A program made the position numbers and the translations under genes. Below are positions 45,982-54,021 of a DNA stretch of 64,000 nt, in pieces. The notes beneath the pieces are model-generated. The model saw nothing but the letters and a program-made list of their open reading frames with translations, ran no database searches and was not told where the DNA came from. The stretch is from Massilia aquatica (GTDB taxonomy: Bacteria; Pseudomonadota; Gammaproteobacteria; Burkholderiales; Burkholderiaceae_D): assembly GCF_011682045.1 (NCBI RefSeq), contig NZ_VVIW01000006.1, positions 270,505 to 334,504 of the forward strand, read 5' to 3'. The stretch's first letter is position 1; every line of letters begins with the position of its first letter.

Positions 45982-46464
45982 TTAATCGAGCGGCCAGAAC
46001 CAGATTTCCTGGGCTTGCCAGTAGCATTCGGTGCCGCAGGCGGGGTTGCCGTCCGCGTTCGGGTCCGGATAGACGATATCAATGTGCCCTTCGTCCGGCC
46101 CCTCGCCGTCCTGGATGCGCCAGAACGACACGATCCCGCTGCGCTTGCCGATGGCCTGGCGCGCCAGGCCGGCGCGATACATCTCGGGCAGGCCGAGCAG
46201 GTTGCGGCGTTGCAACAGGATCGACAGGCGCGCATGACCGGGTTCGATCAGGCTGCCCTTGTACTCGCCTTTCAGGATGGACAGGCGTCCCGGCAGGCGC
46301 ATGCCGGCGCGCACCAGCGCCAGGCTGACCCGGGTGGCGCAGGTGTTCTGGTAGGCCGTCACGCCGATCAGGGCATCCCAGCCGATTGCCTTGTACAGCG
46401 CGGCGCGGTCAAGCAAGGCGCGGCTCGGATAATTGGTGCGGACGGCGAAAAACGAAGGCTTCAT
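45982..46464 (-). CDS. Tae4-like type VI secretion amidase
   Basis: A 160-aa protein of the NlpC/P60-like Tae4 family. It has RTNYPSR at the start, NTCATRVSLAL around the nucleophile Cys42, GIVSFW at about 110, the catalytic-type GHIDI at His127, and the closing ECYWQAQEIWFWPL. Tae4 enzymes cleave the D-Glu-mDAP bond of peptidoglycan in rival cells. The ATG at 46464 has GGAG 7 bases upstream. No signal peptide, as expected of a T6SS cargo. No type VI structural genes and no Tai4 immunity gene are adjacent. Confidence 0.78.
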   Translation of the reverse strand: MKPSFFAVRTNYPSRALLDRAALYKAIGWDALIGVTAYQNTCATRVSLALVRAGMRLPGRLSILKGEYKGSLIEPGHARLSILLQRRNLLGLPEMYRAGLARQAIGKRSGIVSFWRIQDGEGPDEGHIDIVYPDPNADGNPACGTECYWQAQEIWFWPLD

Positions 46465-46558
46465 ACAGTAACTCCGATGAGGCGGCAGGTCCATCATCTT
46501 GCCTTGCAGATACATTCAAGCTTTTGCGCGGTCGCAAGGCAACAGCACGGCCGCCAGC

Positions 46559-46726
46559 CTAGCAGCCTGTCGGACTTGGGGAGTCGAAGCGAAAAAATAG
46601 CTGGGCGAGGCCAGATTTTGACGATTTCGCAGTGCCAATAGCTAGCTATTGGCCGAGAAAGCGGCGAAATATGGACCGTCCCGGGTATTTTTGCAGCCGA
46701 CGATCCCAAGTCCGACAGGCTGCTAG
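46559..46726. mobile_element. MITE-like 168-bp palindromic element
   Basis: Perfect 21-base inverted ends (46560-46580, TAGCAGCCTGTCGGACTTGG plus G, and 46705-46725) extend by one more C-G pair, and the interior is a degenerate palindrome centred on CCAATAGCTAGCTATTGG. It carries no gene. Flanking bases share GCC, but no convincing target-site duplication is seen. It fills most of the 343-base gap between the Tae4-like gene and the antiporter gene and resembles a non-autonomous transposon remnant. Confidence 0.75.
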
Positions 46727-46807
46727 CCACCGGCAGAAACGCCCCGCCACGGCGTACCCCCTGTTATAGAATGGCAAGCGCGACCAACCACACGACAGGC
46801 CCTACCC

Positions 46808-48589
46808 GTGCAAGAGCAACACGCCTTCCCCTTCCTGCGCGAAATCCTCCTGTTCCTCTCGTTGGCGGGCATCCTGATTCCCACGCTGCAACGCCTGCGC
46901 ATCAACCAGGTGCTCGGATTCCTGGCCGTGGGCGCCCTGCTCGGCCCGTTCGGCCTCGGCCTGTTCGCCGACAGCCATCCGTGGCTGGCCTATCTCACCT
47001 TCCCGCGCGCCGAAGGCGTGGTGGCGCTGGCCGAACTGGGCGTCATGTTCCTGATGTTCATGATCGGCCTGGAACTGTCGGCCGCCCGCCTGTGGTCGCT
47101 GCGGCGCTGGGTGTTCGGCGCCGGCACGGCCCAGGTCTGCATCAGCGCCGCCGTGCTGGGCACGGTCATCCACCTGCTCGGGCACCGGGTCGAGAGCGCC
47201 GTCATCCTCGGCATCGTGCTCTCGCTCTCGTCGACCGCCGTGGTCATTGCGCTGATGAATGAACAGCACAGCACCAACACCCCGCTCGGCCAGGCCGGTT
47301 TTTCGATCCTGATGCTGCAAGACCTGGCGGTGGTGCCGCTGCTGATCCTGATCGGCGTCATGGCCAAGGGCGAGTCCGACGGCATCGTTTCGCTGGTGGC
47401 CATCACCATGGTCAAGGCGGCAGCCGCCATCGCCCTGATCTACCTGGTCGGCGGACGCCTGATCCACCCGCTGTTCCGCATCTTCACACGGCATCGCCAG
47501 CCCGACGTGTTCATGGCGCTGGTGCTGCTCTCGACCCTCGGCATCGCCGGCCTGAGCGCGGCGGCCGGCCTGTCGATGGCGCTCGGCGCCCTGATCGCCG
47601 GCCTGCTGCTGGCCGAAACCGAATTCAAGCACGAAGTCGAACTGATGGTCGAGCCGTTCAAGGGCTTGCTGATGGGCCTGTTCTTCATGACGGTCGGCAT
47701 GGGCATGGACGCGCGCCAGATCATCGACGCGCCGCTGTGGCTGGCCGCCGCCGTGTTCGGCCTGATCGCCATCAAGGCGCTGGTGATCGCCGTGCTGTTC
47801 CGCATTGGCGGCTTGAGCTGGGGCCGCGCGGTCGAAGGCGGCCTGCTGCTCGGCCAGGGCGGCGAGTTCGCCTTCATCGTGATCGGCTACGCCACCGCCA
47901 GCAAACTGGTCGACGCCGACCTGGGCGCGCGCGTCATGCTGGCCGTCGGCCTGTCGCTGTTCGTCACGCCCATGCTGGCGCGCCTGGGGCGCGAAATCGG
48001 CACGCGCTGGGAGCCGCGCGGCGACGAGCAGGCAGCCACGCCCAACCAGGCGGCACTCGCCGCCGCGCGCGGCCACATCATCATCGCCGGCTTCGGGCGG
48101 GTCGGCCAGCAGCTGGCCAAGCTGCTCACGGCCGAAGGCATCGGCTACATCGCCTTTGAAAACGATGCGCGCCTGGCCACCAGAATGCACGGCCAGGGCT
48201 TGCCGGTCTACTTCGGCAATGCCGCGCGCGCCGAGCTGCTGCGCCATGTGAACGCCGGCGAGGCGCCCGCGATCGTGCTGACGATGGACCATCCGGCGTC
48301 GGCCCTGCACGCGGTGCGCGGCATCCGGCGCGAATTTCCCGACGTGCCGCTGCTGGCGCGCTCGCGCGACGAAGCGCATGCGCGCGAACTGAAACGCGCC
48401 GGCGCCACCATCGTCGTGCCCGAAACGCTGGAGGCGAGCCTGCAACTGTCGGCCTTCGTGTTCGAAGCGCTCGGCATGGACGAGGACCGGGTCGACCGCA
48501 TCGTCGACGCCGAACGCGACCTGTTCCTGGCCACGCTCGACGCCGAGGCGCATGCGGTGAAACACGGCCAGGCGGCGCCGGCATCATGA
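46808..48589 (+). CDS. KefB/KefC-type cation:proton antiporter with TrkA-N domain
   Basis: A 593-aa CPA2-family membrane protein starting at a GTG (VQEQHAFPFLREILLFLSL). About 12 membrane segments cover residues 10-395 and include the motif GLELSAARLWSLRR. A cytoplasmic Rossmann TrkA-N/RCK domain follows at about 418 (HIIIAGFGRVGQQLAKLL). Members export K+ in exchange for H+, often gated by glutathione adducts or nucleotides. The downstream gene overlaps by 4 bases. It borders the polyamine-gene cluster. Confidence 0.93.
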   Translation: MQEQHAFPFLREILLFLSLAGILIPTLQRLRINQVLGFLAVGALLGPFGLGLFADSHPWLAYLTFPRAEGVVALAELGVMFLMFMIGLELSAARLWSLRRWVFGAGTAQVCISAAVLGTVIHLLGHRVESAVILGIVLSLSSTAVVIALMNEQHSTNTPLGQAGFSILMLQDLAVVPLLILIGVMAKGESDGIVSLVAITMVKAAAAIALIYLVGGRLIHPLFRIFTRHRQPDVFMALVLLSTLGIAGLSAAAGLSMALGALIAGLLLAETEFKHEVELMVEPFKGLLMGLFFMTVGMGMDARQIIDAPLWLAAAVFGLIAIKALVIAVLFRIGGLSWGRAVEGGLLLGQGGEFAFIVIGYATASKLVDADLGARVMLAVGLSLFVTPMLARLGREIGTRWEPRGDEQAATPNQAALAAARGHIIIAGFGRVGQQLAKLLTAEGIGYIAFENDARLATRMHGQGLPVYFGNAARAELLRHVNAGEAPAIVLTMDHPASALHAVRGIRREFPDVPLLARSRDEAHARELKRAGATIVVPETLEASLQLSAFVFEALGMDEDRVDRIVDAERDLFLATLDAEAHAVKHGQAAPAS

Positions 48590-49326
48590 AGCACCTGGCC
48601 CTGGCCCTGCTGGTCCTGTGCGCGCTGCTGCCGGCCAAAAGCGCGCCGGCCCAGGAGGTCACGGTCTACACCAGCGCCAGTTTCGCCCCGCTGATGCTGG
48701 CCGACGGGCGTGGCATGTACCCCGACCTGATCGCCTACCTGAACCAGCGCAAGCTCGGCACCCTGACCTTCCGGCTCCAGTACATGCCGCGCAAGCGCCT
48801 GCAGGTCAAGCTGGAAGACGGCAGCATCGACGGCATGGTGATCGGCATGATGCCGGAGTGGTTCGACGACGTGGAGCAGAAAAAATACCTGTGGTCGGCG
48901 CCCTTCGCCATTGACCGTTACGCGCTGGTGTCGATGGCGGCAAAACCGGTCAGTCCGGACGCGCCGGCCAGCCTGGTCGGCGCCTCGGTCGGGGTCACCT
49001 TCGGCTACCACTATCCCGGCATCGACGCCTGGCTGGCCCGCTCGGGCATGCTGCGCAGCGAAGGACCGAGCGACGAGAAGAACATCGAAAAAATGCTGCT
49101 TGGCCGGGTCGACTGCGTGATCGTGGCCGAATCGATGGCGCGCTACTTCATGCGCGCGCACGGCATGACGGCCAGGCTGCACCTGGCCACCCTGGCCAGT
49201 GCGCCCACCGAACGGCGCATGCTGGCGCCGCGCAGCCACGCCGCCGCTTTCGAAAAAATCGCGCCGGTGCTCAAACAACTCAAGAGCGATCCGGCCTGGC
49301 AGCGCATCGTCGCCACTTATCAGTAA
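48586..49326 (+). CDS. periplasmic solute-binding protein (type 2)
   Basis: A 246-aa protein with a signal peptide (residues 1-22, APAQ). The mature region begins EVTVYTSASFAPLMLADGRGMYPDLIAYL, the usual opening of amino-acid-type periplasmic binding proteins (SBP family 3). It is shorter than average. Its start overlaps the antiporter stop (ATGA), so it is co-translated with it, an unusual pairing. No ABC permease is adjacent. It may sense or deliver an amine or amino acid to the neighbouring systems. Confidence 0.8.
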   Translation: MKHLALALLVLCALLPAKSAPAQEVTVYTSASFAPLMLADGRGMYPDLIAYLNQRKLGTLTFRLQYMPRKRLQVKLEDGSIDGMVIGMMPEWFDDVEQKKYLWSAPFAIDRYALVSMAAKPVSPDAPASLVGASVGVTFGYHYPGIDAWLARSGMLRSEGPSDEKNIEKMLLGRVDCVIVAESMARYFMRAHGMTARLHLATLASAPTERRMLAPRSHAAAFEKIAPVLKQLKSDPAWQRIVATYQ

Positions 49327-49344
49327 GCGGCAATCAGCAAGCGC

Positions 49345-50961
49345 CTATTTCAACACCTTCAGCGCGGCCTGCACGCCCCACCACGCGGCTTCCTCGAACA
49401 CCGAAAAACCCGACAGGTCGGCATGCGCGAACACGATCGGGTCATCGGCGTCGCGCAAGGCCTTCAGCCCCGCATTGCTGCGAAAGCCCGGCAGGGGCGC
49501 GGCCATCGCGTGCCCGCGCAGGGTGATCTCGACCCGCTCGACGCAGGCCGCGAACTTCCAGCCGTAGGCGCTGGCCAGGTCGGCGCTGGCCAGCGCCACC
49601 AGTTCGCCGGGGCTGGCGCCCATCATCCACTTGCGCGCCGCCTCGGGAGTGCGGTCCGACAGCGCCACGTAGGAGGAAAACACGGTCTTGTCGGGCGGCG
49701 CGACGCGGATATCCTGGTGGGTCGAGACCACGTAGCCCAGGCCCGGTTCCTGGTACACCACGTTGTCCCACGACAGCGGCGCCTGCGGCAGCTCGCGCGG
49801 GAAGTCCTTCATGAGGAAGTTCGCCACCAGCCACGGCGCGTACGAGGGCATGTGGCGCTTCGCATCGAAGCCATACGCGCCGATGTTCTCGACCACGCGC
49901 GCGGCCACGTACAGCGGCATCGCGCAGATCGCCTTGCGCGCCCGTACCAGCGTGGTGCGCGCCACGCCGCCGTCGAGCGTGAAGCACAGGGCTTCGACAC
50001 CATCCCCGCTGCGCCCCAGCGAGACGGCGCTGCCGGGGCGGCGCCGCACGCCCGATGCGGCGGCCAGCTTGTCGGCCAGCGCCTGCATCCCGCCCGGCCA
50101 GGTGAGCCAGGCGCCGTTGCCGGCGTTGGCCGCCTGCCCGCCGCGGCTGGCGAAGTAATGCAGTCCGGCCCAGGCCGACACCTTGTCGTACCGGGTGCCG
50201 TAGTCGTCGCGGCAGCAGTAGTTCAGGTACCAGTGCAGGGTCGGCGAACGGTAGCCCTGCTGCTCCAGCCAGTCCTTGAAGGTGATACGGTCGAGCGCGT
50301 CGAAGGCCGGGTCGCGCGACGACGACGCGCTCGGGAACGCGAACACGCGCTGGCCGTCGCTGCCGCGCAGCGTGCGCAGGCGCTCGACCTCGGCGAAAAA
50401 GCGCGCGTGCTCGGCCAGTTCCTGCGCGCTCACGCCGTCGGCCGGAATCAAGCCTTCCTGCCAGCGGCCCTTGAACAGCAGGCGCTCGGCGGGGCCGTGC
50501 AGGATGGCGCGCTCGTCGTAGTAAGGCTTGTCGCCGTACGGGTCGCGCGTAATGACCCCGAGGTCGAACAAAATCTCGCGCACATGCAGCGACTCGGCCG
50601 ACGCCAGCGGCAGGTAATAGCCGCCGGTCGGATAGGCCAGTTCGCCAAACTTGCCGCCGGCGGCGTTCCCGAACGGCTGCGGACCGTCGATCATCAGCAC
50701 TTTGCGCTGGCCTTCGCGTTCGAGCTTCCAGGCGGCGGTCAGGCCGGCGATGCCGGAACCGAGAATGACGATGTCGGTCTCGATCACCTGGCTCGGGGCC
50801 AGCAGCTTGCCGCGATCGCGCAGATCCCGCAAAAAATGGCCTTCGGCGCGGCCCGGATAATGCACGGCCGGCGTCATTTCGAGCCATTGGCGGAACAGCC
50901 CCGCGCTGGCCGCCGCCGCCCCCGCGCCGCCGGCCAGCGCCAGGAAGGTGCGCCGGTCCAT
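49345..50961 (-). CDS. Tat-exported FAD-dependent amine-oxidase-like oxidoreductase
   Basis: A 538-aa flavoprotein. The N-terminus MDRRTFLALAGGAGAAAASAG has the twin-arginine pattern, so export by Tat is likely. The dinucleotide loop IVILGSGIAGLTAAWKLEREGQ (residues 65-86) fits the FAD fold of amine oxidases and phytoene-desaturase-type proteins. Its ATG overlaps the stop of the membrane spermidine-synthase homologue by one base (TGATG). The coupling suggests a substrate linked to that enzyme's product, perhaps a polyamine. Substrate not shown by sequence. Confidence 0.75.
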   Translation of the reverse strand: MDRRTFLALAGGAGAAAASAGLFRQWLEMTPAVHYPGRAEGHFLRDLRDRGKLLAPSQVIETDIVILGSGIAGLTAAWKLEREGQRKVLMIDGPQPFGNAAGGKFGELAYPTGGYYLPLASAESLHVREILFDLGVITRDPYGDKPYYDERAILHGPAERLLFKGRWQEGLIPADGVSAQELAEHARFFAEVERLRTLRGSDGQRVFAFPSASSSRDPAFDALDRITFKDWLEQQGYRSPTLHWYLNYCCRDDYGTRYDKVSAWAGLHYFASRGGQAANAGNGAWLTWPGGMQALADKLAAASGVRRRPGSAVSLGRSGDGVEALCFTLDGGVARTTLVRARKAICAMPLYVAARVVENIGAYGFDAKRHMPSYAPWLVANFLMKDFPRELPQAPLSWDNVVYQEPGLGYVVSTHQDIRVAPPDKTVFSSYVALSDRTPEAARKWMMGASPGELVALASADLASAYGWKFAACVERVEITLRGHAMAAPLPGFRSNAGLKALRDADDPIVFAHADLSGFSVFEEAAWWGVQAALKVLK

Positions 50962-52472
50962 CAGCGGATCACCCGGCGCCAGTCCTGGCCGAATTCGTGC
51001 ACCAGCGACTGCGTATTGAGCCGGTTCGGCGCCATTTCCAGGCGCGGCATGTCGGGCGGGAAGGCGAACATCTCGCGCGTGGTCGCTTCGTTCAGAAAGC
51101 GCATCGGCAGCCGGTAGCTGGTCGGCGGCGCATACTCATGCTCGGGCGAGGCCATGATGAAGCCCCATTCGCCGAACGAGGGCACGTAGGCATGGTACGG
51201 CCAGGTGCGCATGCCGACCTCGCGCAGGGTGGCGTCGATGGTCCAGTAGGCGTGCGGCGCAAAGAAGGGCGAGGTCGATTGCACCACCATCAGCCCCTTG
51301 GCCGCCACGTGTTTTTTCAGCATGCCGTAGAACGGCACCGAATACAGCTTGCCGAGCGCGAAACTGGACGGATCGGGAAAGTCGATGATGGCCGCGTCGA
51401 ACATCTCGCCCGTGGTTTGCAGCCAGATCGCGGCATCGGCATTGACGACTTTCACGCGCGGGTCGGCGAACGCGCCGCCATTGAGCTTGACCAGCTCCGG
51501 GCGGGTGGTGAAGGCCTGCGTCATGGCCGGGTCCAGGTCGACCACGGTGACCTGCCTGATATTCGGGTAGCGCAGCACCTCGCGCAGCGCCAGGCCGTCG
51601 CCGCCGCCGAGCACCAGCACGCTGCGCGCCCACGGCAAGGCTTGCAGCGCCGGATGCACCAGCGCTTCGTGGTAGCGGTATTCGTCGCGCGACGAGAACT
51701 GCAGGTTGCCGTTGATGTACAGGCGCGTGTCGTCCTTCCAGCGCGTGATCACCAGGCGCTGGTAGGGGGTGGTGGTGGAATACACGATCTGGTCGCCGAA
51801 CAGGCCATGTTCGCCCCACTGCACCATGCGGTCCGACAGGGCGAAACCCATCACCAGCGCGAACATGACGAACGATGCGCGCAGCACGCGAGCGCCGATG
51901 TTGGTCAGTTCGGCGCGAAACACGTACAGGGTCCAGAAGCCCACGCCGACGTTGAGCATCCCGAACAGGAAGCCCGTGCGCACCAGCCCCACGTAGGGCG
52001 CCAGCACCAGCGGGAACAGCAGCGACACCGCCAGCGCGCCCAGGTAGTCGAAGGTCAGCACGCGGCTGACCAGGTCATTGAAGGCGGTGTCGCGCGCGTT
52101 CAGGGCGCGCATCACCAGCGGCACTTCCATCCCGACCAGCGCCCCGATCATGAACACCAGCACATACAACAGGGTGCGAAACGGCGCCGTCATCCACGAA
52201 AACGTCATGAACAGCAGCGCCGCCGAGACGCCGCCGATCAGGCCCACGGCCAGCTCGATGTCGATAAAACGCGACAGCACGTCTTCTTCGGCCACGTACC
52301 TGGAAAAGTGCGCGCCCACGCCCATGGCGAACAGGTAGCAGCCGATAATGGTGGAGAACTGGAGGATCGAATCACCCAGCAAATAGCTCGACAAGGCGCC
52401 GGCAATGAGTTCGTAGGCCAGCCCGCAGGAGGCCACCACGAACACGGACAGTATCAAAATTTTTTTGGTCAT
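50961..52472 (-). CDS. membrane-anchored spermidine-synthase-like aminopropyltransferase
   Basis: A 503-aa protein. Residues 1-210 contain about seven hydrophobic segments; residues 225-480 are a spermidine/spermine-synthase (SpeE) fold. Family motifs are DEYRYHEALVHP near 265, the S-adenosyl-binding loop VLGGGDGLALREVLRYP near 287, and DFPDPS near 365. Enzymes of this kind transfer an aminopropyl group from decarboxylated S-adenosylmethionine to putrescine or a similar amine. The matching SpeD decarboxylase lies in the divergent operon. Membrane-fused versions are common in Betaproteobacteria, with undefined products. Confidence 0.87.
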   Translation of the reverse strand: MTKKILILSVFVVASCGLAYELIAGALSSYLLGDSILQFSTIIGCYLFAMGVGAHFSRYVAEEDVLSRFIDIELAVGLIGGVSAALLFMTFSWMTAPFRTLLYVLVFMIGALVGMEVPLVMRALNARDTAFNDLVSRVLTFDYLGALAVSLLFPLVLAPYVGLVRTGFLFGMLNVGVGFWTLYVFRAELTNIGARVLRASFVMFALVMGFALSDRMVQWGEHGLFGDQIVYSTTTPYQRLVITRWKDDTRLYINGNLQFSSRDEYRYHEALVHPALQALPWARSVLVLGGGDGLALREVLRYPNIRQVTVVDLDPAMTQAFTTRPELVKLNGGAFADPRVKVVNADAAIWLQTTGEMFDAAIIDFPDPSSFALGKLYSVPFYGMLKKHVAAKGLMVVQSTSPFFAPHAYWTIDATLREVGMRTWPYHAYVPSFGEWGFIMASPEHEYAPPTSYRLPMRFLNEATTREMFAFPPDMPRLEMAPNRLNTQSLVHEFGQDWRRVIR

Positions 52473-52535
52473 CTTGTCTTTTTGCTCTAAGATCGTCGTG
52501 CGCTGCCATTACGACCATCTTTCAGGGGAAACTTC

Positions 52536-52922
52536 GTGCCCGCCATCCTAAACTATCTGCTCCACCTTGCAACAGCGGTTGCACTGGTGATGGTGTTCTT
52601 TGTCATTTACACGCGCATGACGCCCTACGACGAAGTGAAGCTGATCCGCGGTGGCAACCATGCGGCCGCGCTGGCGCTGGGCGGCGCCCTGATCGGCTTT
52701 TCCCTGACCATCACCTCGGCCATGATGCATACCCGCGACTACTACCAGTTCCTCGGATGGGCGGCCGGCGCCATGCTGGTCCAGGTGCTGGTGTACTACG
52801 TCACCACGCGCCTGCTGAAAATGGCGTCCGAGCAGATCGAAGCCGATAATTCGGCCTTCGGCGGCCTGCTCGGCGCCATCGCGATCTCGGTCGGCCTGGT
52901 CAACGCCGGCGCCGTTTCCTGA
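52536..52922 (+). CDS. DUF350 membrane protein (YjfL-like)
   Basis: A 128-aa membrane protein with about four hydrophobic segments, starting at GTG 52536 with AGGGGAAA upstream. The arrangement (LNYLLHLATAVALVMVFFVIYTR, then ALALGGALIGFSLTITSAM) is typical of DUF350, the family of E. coli YjfL. It opens the operon with the SPFH, DUF4178, small-membrane-protein and speD genes. Only 63 bases separate it from the divergent spermidine-synthase homologue. Function unproved; linked to membrane or polyamine processes by association. Confidence 0.88.
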   Translation: MPAILNYLLHLATAVALVMVFFVIYTRMTPYDEVKLIRGGNHAAALALGGALIGFSLTITSAMMHTRDYYQFLGWAAGAMLVQVLVYYVTTRLLKMASEQIEADNSAFGGLLGAIAISVGLVNAGAVS

Positions 52923-52974
52923 CCTGCCCCGCCCTGCCCTGCCCTCATTTAACGCATTCCTACCGGAGACCGAC

Positions 52975-54021
52975 ATGTCCCTTGGCTCATTCATCAGAAA
53001 ACAGTTCATCGATGTCCTGCAATGGAACGAAGAGAACGACGGCGTGCTGGCGTGGCGCTTTCCCATGCAGGACTTCGAAATCCAGAACGGCGCCATCCTC
53101 AATGTGCGCGAGTCGCAGATGGCGCTGTTCGTCAACGAGGGCAAGATCGCCGATGTCTTCGGCCCCGGCACCCACAAGCTGACCACCAACACGCTGCCGC
53201 TGCTGACCAACCTGAAAAACTGGGACAAGTTCTTCGATTCGCCCTTCAAGTCGGACGTGTACTTCTTCAGCACGCGCGTGCAGACCGGCCGCAAATGGGG
53301 CACGCCGCAGCCGATCACGATCCGCGATGCCGACTTCGACATGATCCGCGTGCGCGCCTTTGGCATGTACTCGTACCGGGTGGCCGATCCGCGCCTGTTC
53401 TTCACCGAAATCAGCGGCACGCGCGAAGTCTACACGCGCGACGAAGTCGAAGACCAGCTGCGCGGCATCCTGATGGCCACCATGGCTTCGTCGCTCGGCA
53501 GCGCCAAGGTGGCCTTCCTCGACATGGCCGCCAACCAGGCGCTGATGGCGCAGCAGGTCAAGGGCGACCTGTACGCCGCTTTCGGGCGCTACGGGGTGGG
53601 GCTCGACGAATTCAACGTCGCCAGCGTCAGCCTGCCCGAAGAACTGCAGGCCGCGCTCGACGAGCGTATCTCGGCCGGCATGAAGGGTGGCCTGTCGAGC
53701 GAGAAGATGGGCGGCTTTACCCAGTTCCAGGTCGCCACCAGCATTCCGCTGGCGGCGCAGAACGAGGGCGGCCTGGCCGGCATCGGCGCGGGCCTGGGGG
53801 CCGGCGCGATGCTGGGCCACGCCATGGCGCAGGGCATGAGCGGCTCCATGATTCCGCAGGTGCCGCCGGCGCCGACCGCGCCCTTGCACGTGCCGGTGCC
53901 CGAGGTCGATCCGATCGAGGAGCGCCTGATCAAACTCAAGGGATTGCTCGACAAGGGCCTGATCTCGCAGGACGACTACAACAGCACCAAGACGGAGCTG
54001 CTCAAAAAACTGCTCGGCTAA
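52975..54021 (+). CDS. SPFH-domain protein with C-terminal SHOCT domain
   Basis: A 348-aa protein of the virion-core-like SPFH branch. It opens with FIDVLQWNEENDGVLAWRFP, typical of this branch. The SPFH/band-7 body covers about residues 20-250 (FGPGTHKLTTNTLPLLTNLKNW). A Gly/Met-rich stretch follows (about 262-290), then a SHOCT helix pair at 317-346 (IEERLIKLKGLLDKGLISQDDY). No signal peptide or membrane helix is visible, so attachment to the membrane is probably via partners. Its stop is directly followed by the DUF4178 start (TAAATG). Confidence 0.9.
   Translation: MSLGSFIRKQFIDVLQWNEENDGVLAWRFPMQDFEIQNGAILNVRESQMALFVNEGKIADVFGPGTHKLTTNTLPLLTNLKNWDKFFDSPFKSDVYFFSTRVQTGRKWGTPQPITIRDADFDMIRVRAFGMYSYRVADPRLFFTEISGTREVYTRDEVEDQLRGILMATMASSLGSAKVAFLDMAANQALMAQQVKGDLYAAFGRYGVGLDEFNVASVSLPEELQAALDERISAGMKGGLSSEKMGGFTQFQVATSIPLAAQNEGGLAGIGAGLGAGAMLGHAMAQGMSGSMIPQVPPAPTAPLHVPVPEVDPIEERLIKLKGLLDKGLISQDDYNSTKTELLKKLLG

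Noticed and set aside
43723..46641. Long plus-strand frame (over 950 codons) over the glycosidase-RmlD gene
   Set aside because: It is out of frame with the motif-bearing 43652-45964 gene, is rich in Arg/Pro/Ala, and runs on into the Tae4-like gene on the opposite strand.
46465..46807. Possible immunity gene for the Tae4-like amidase upstream
   Set aside because: The gap is filled by a palindromic MITE-like element; no frame there shows a signal peptide or immunity-like sequence.
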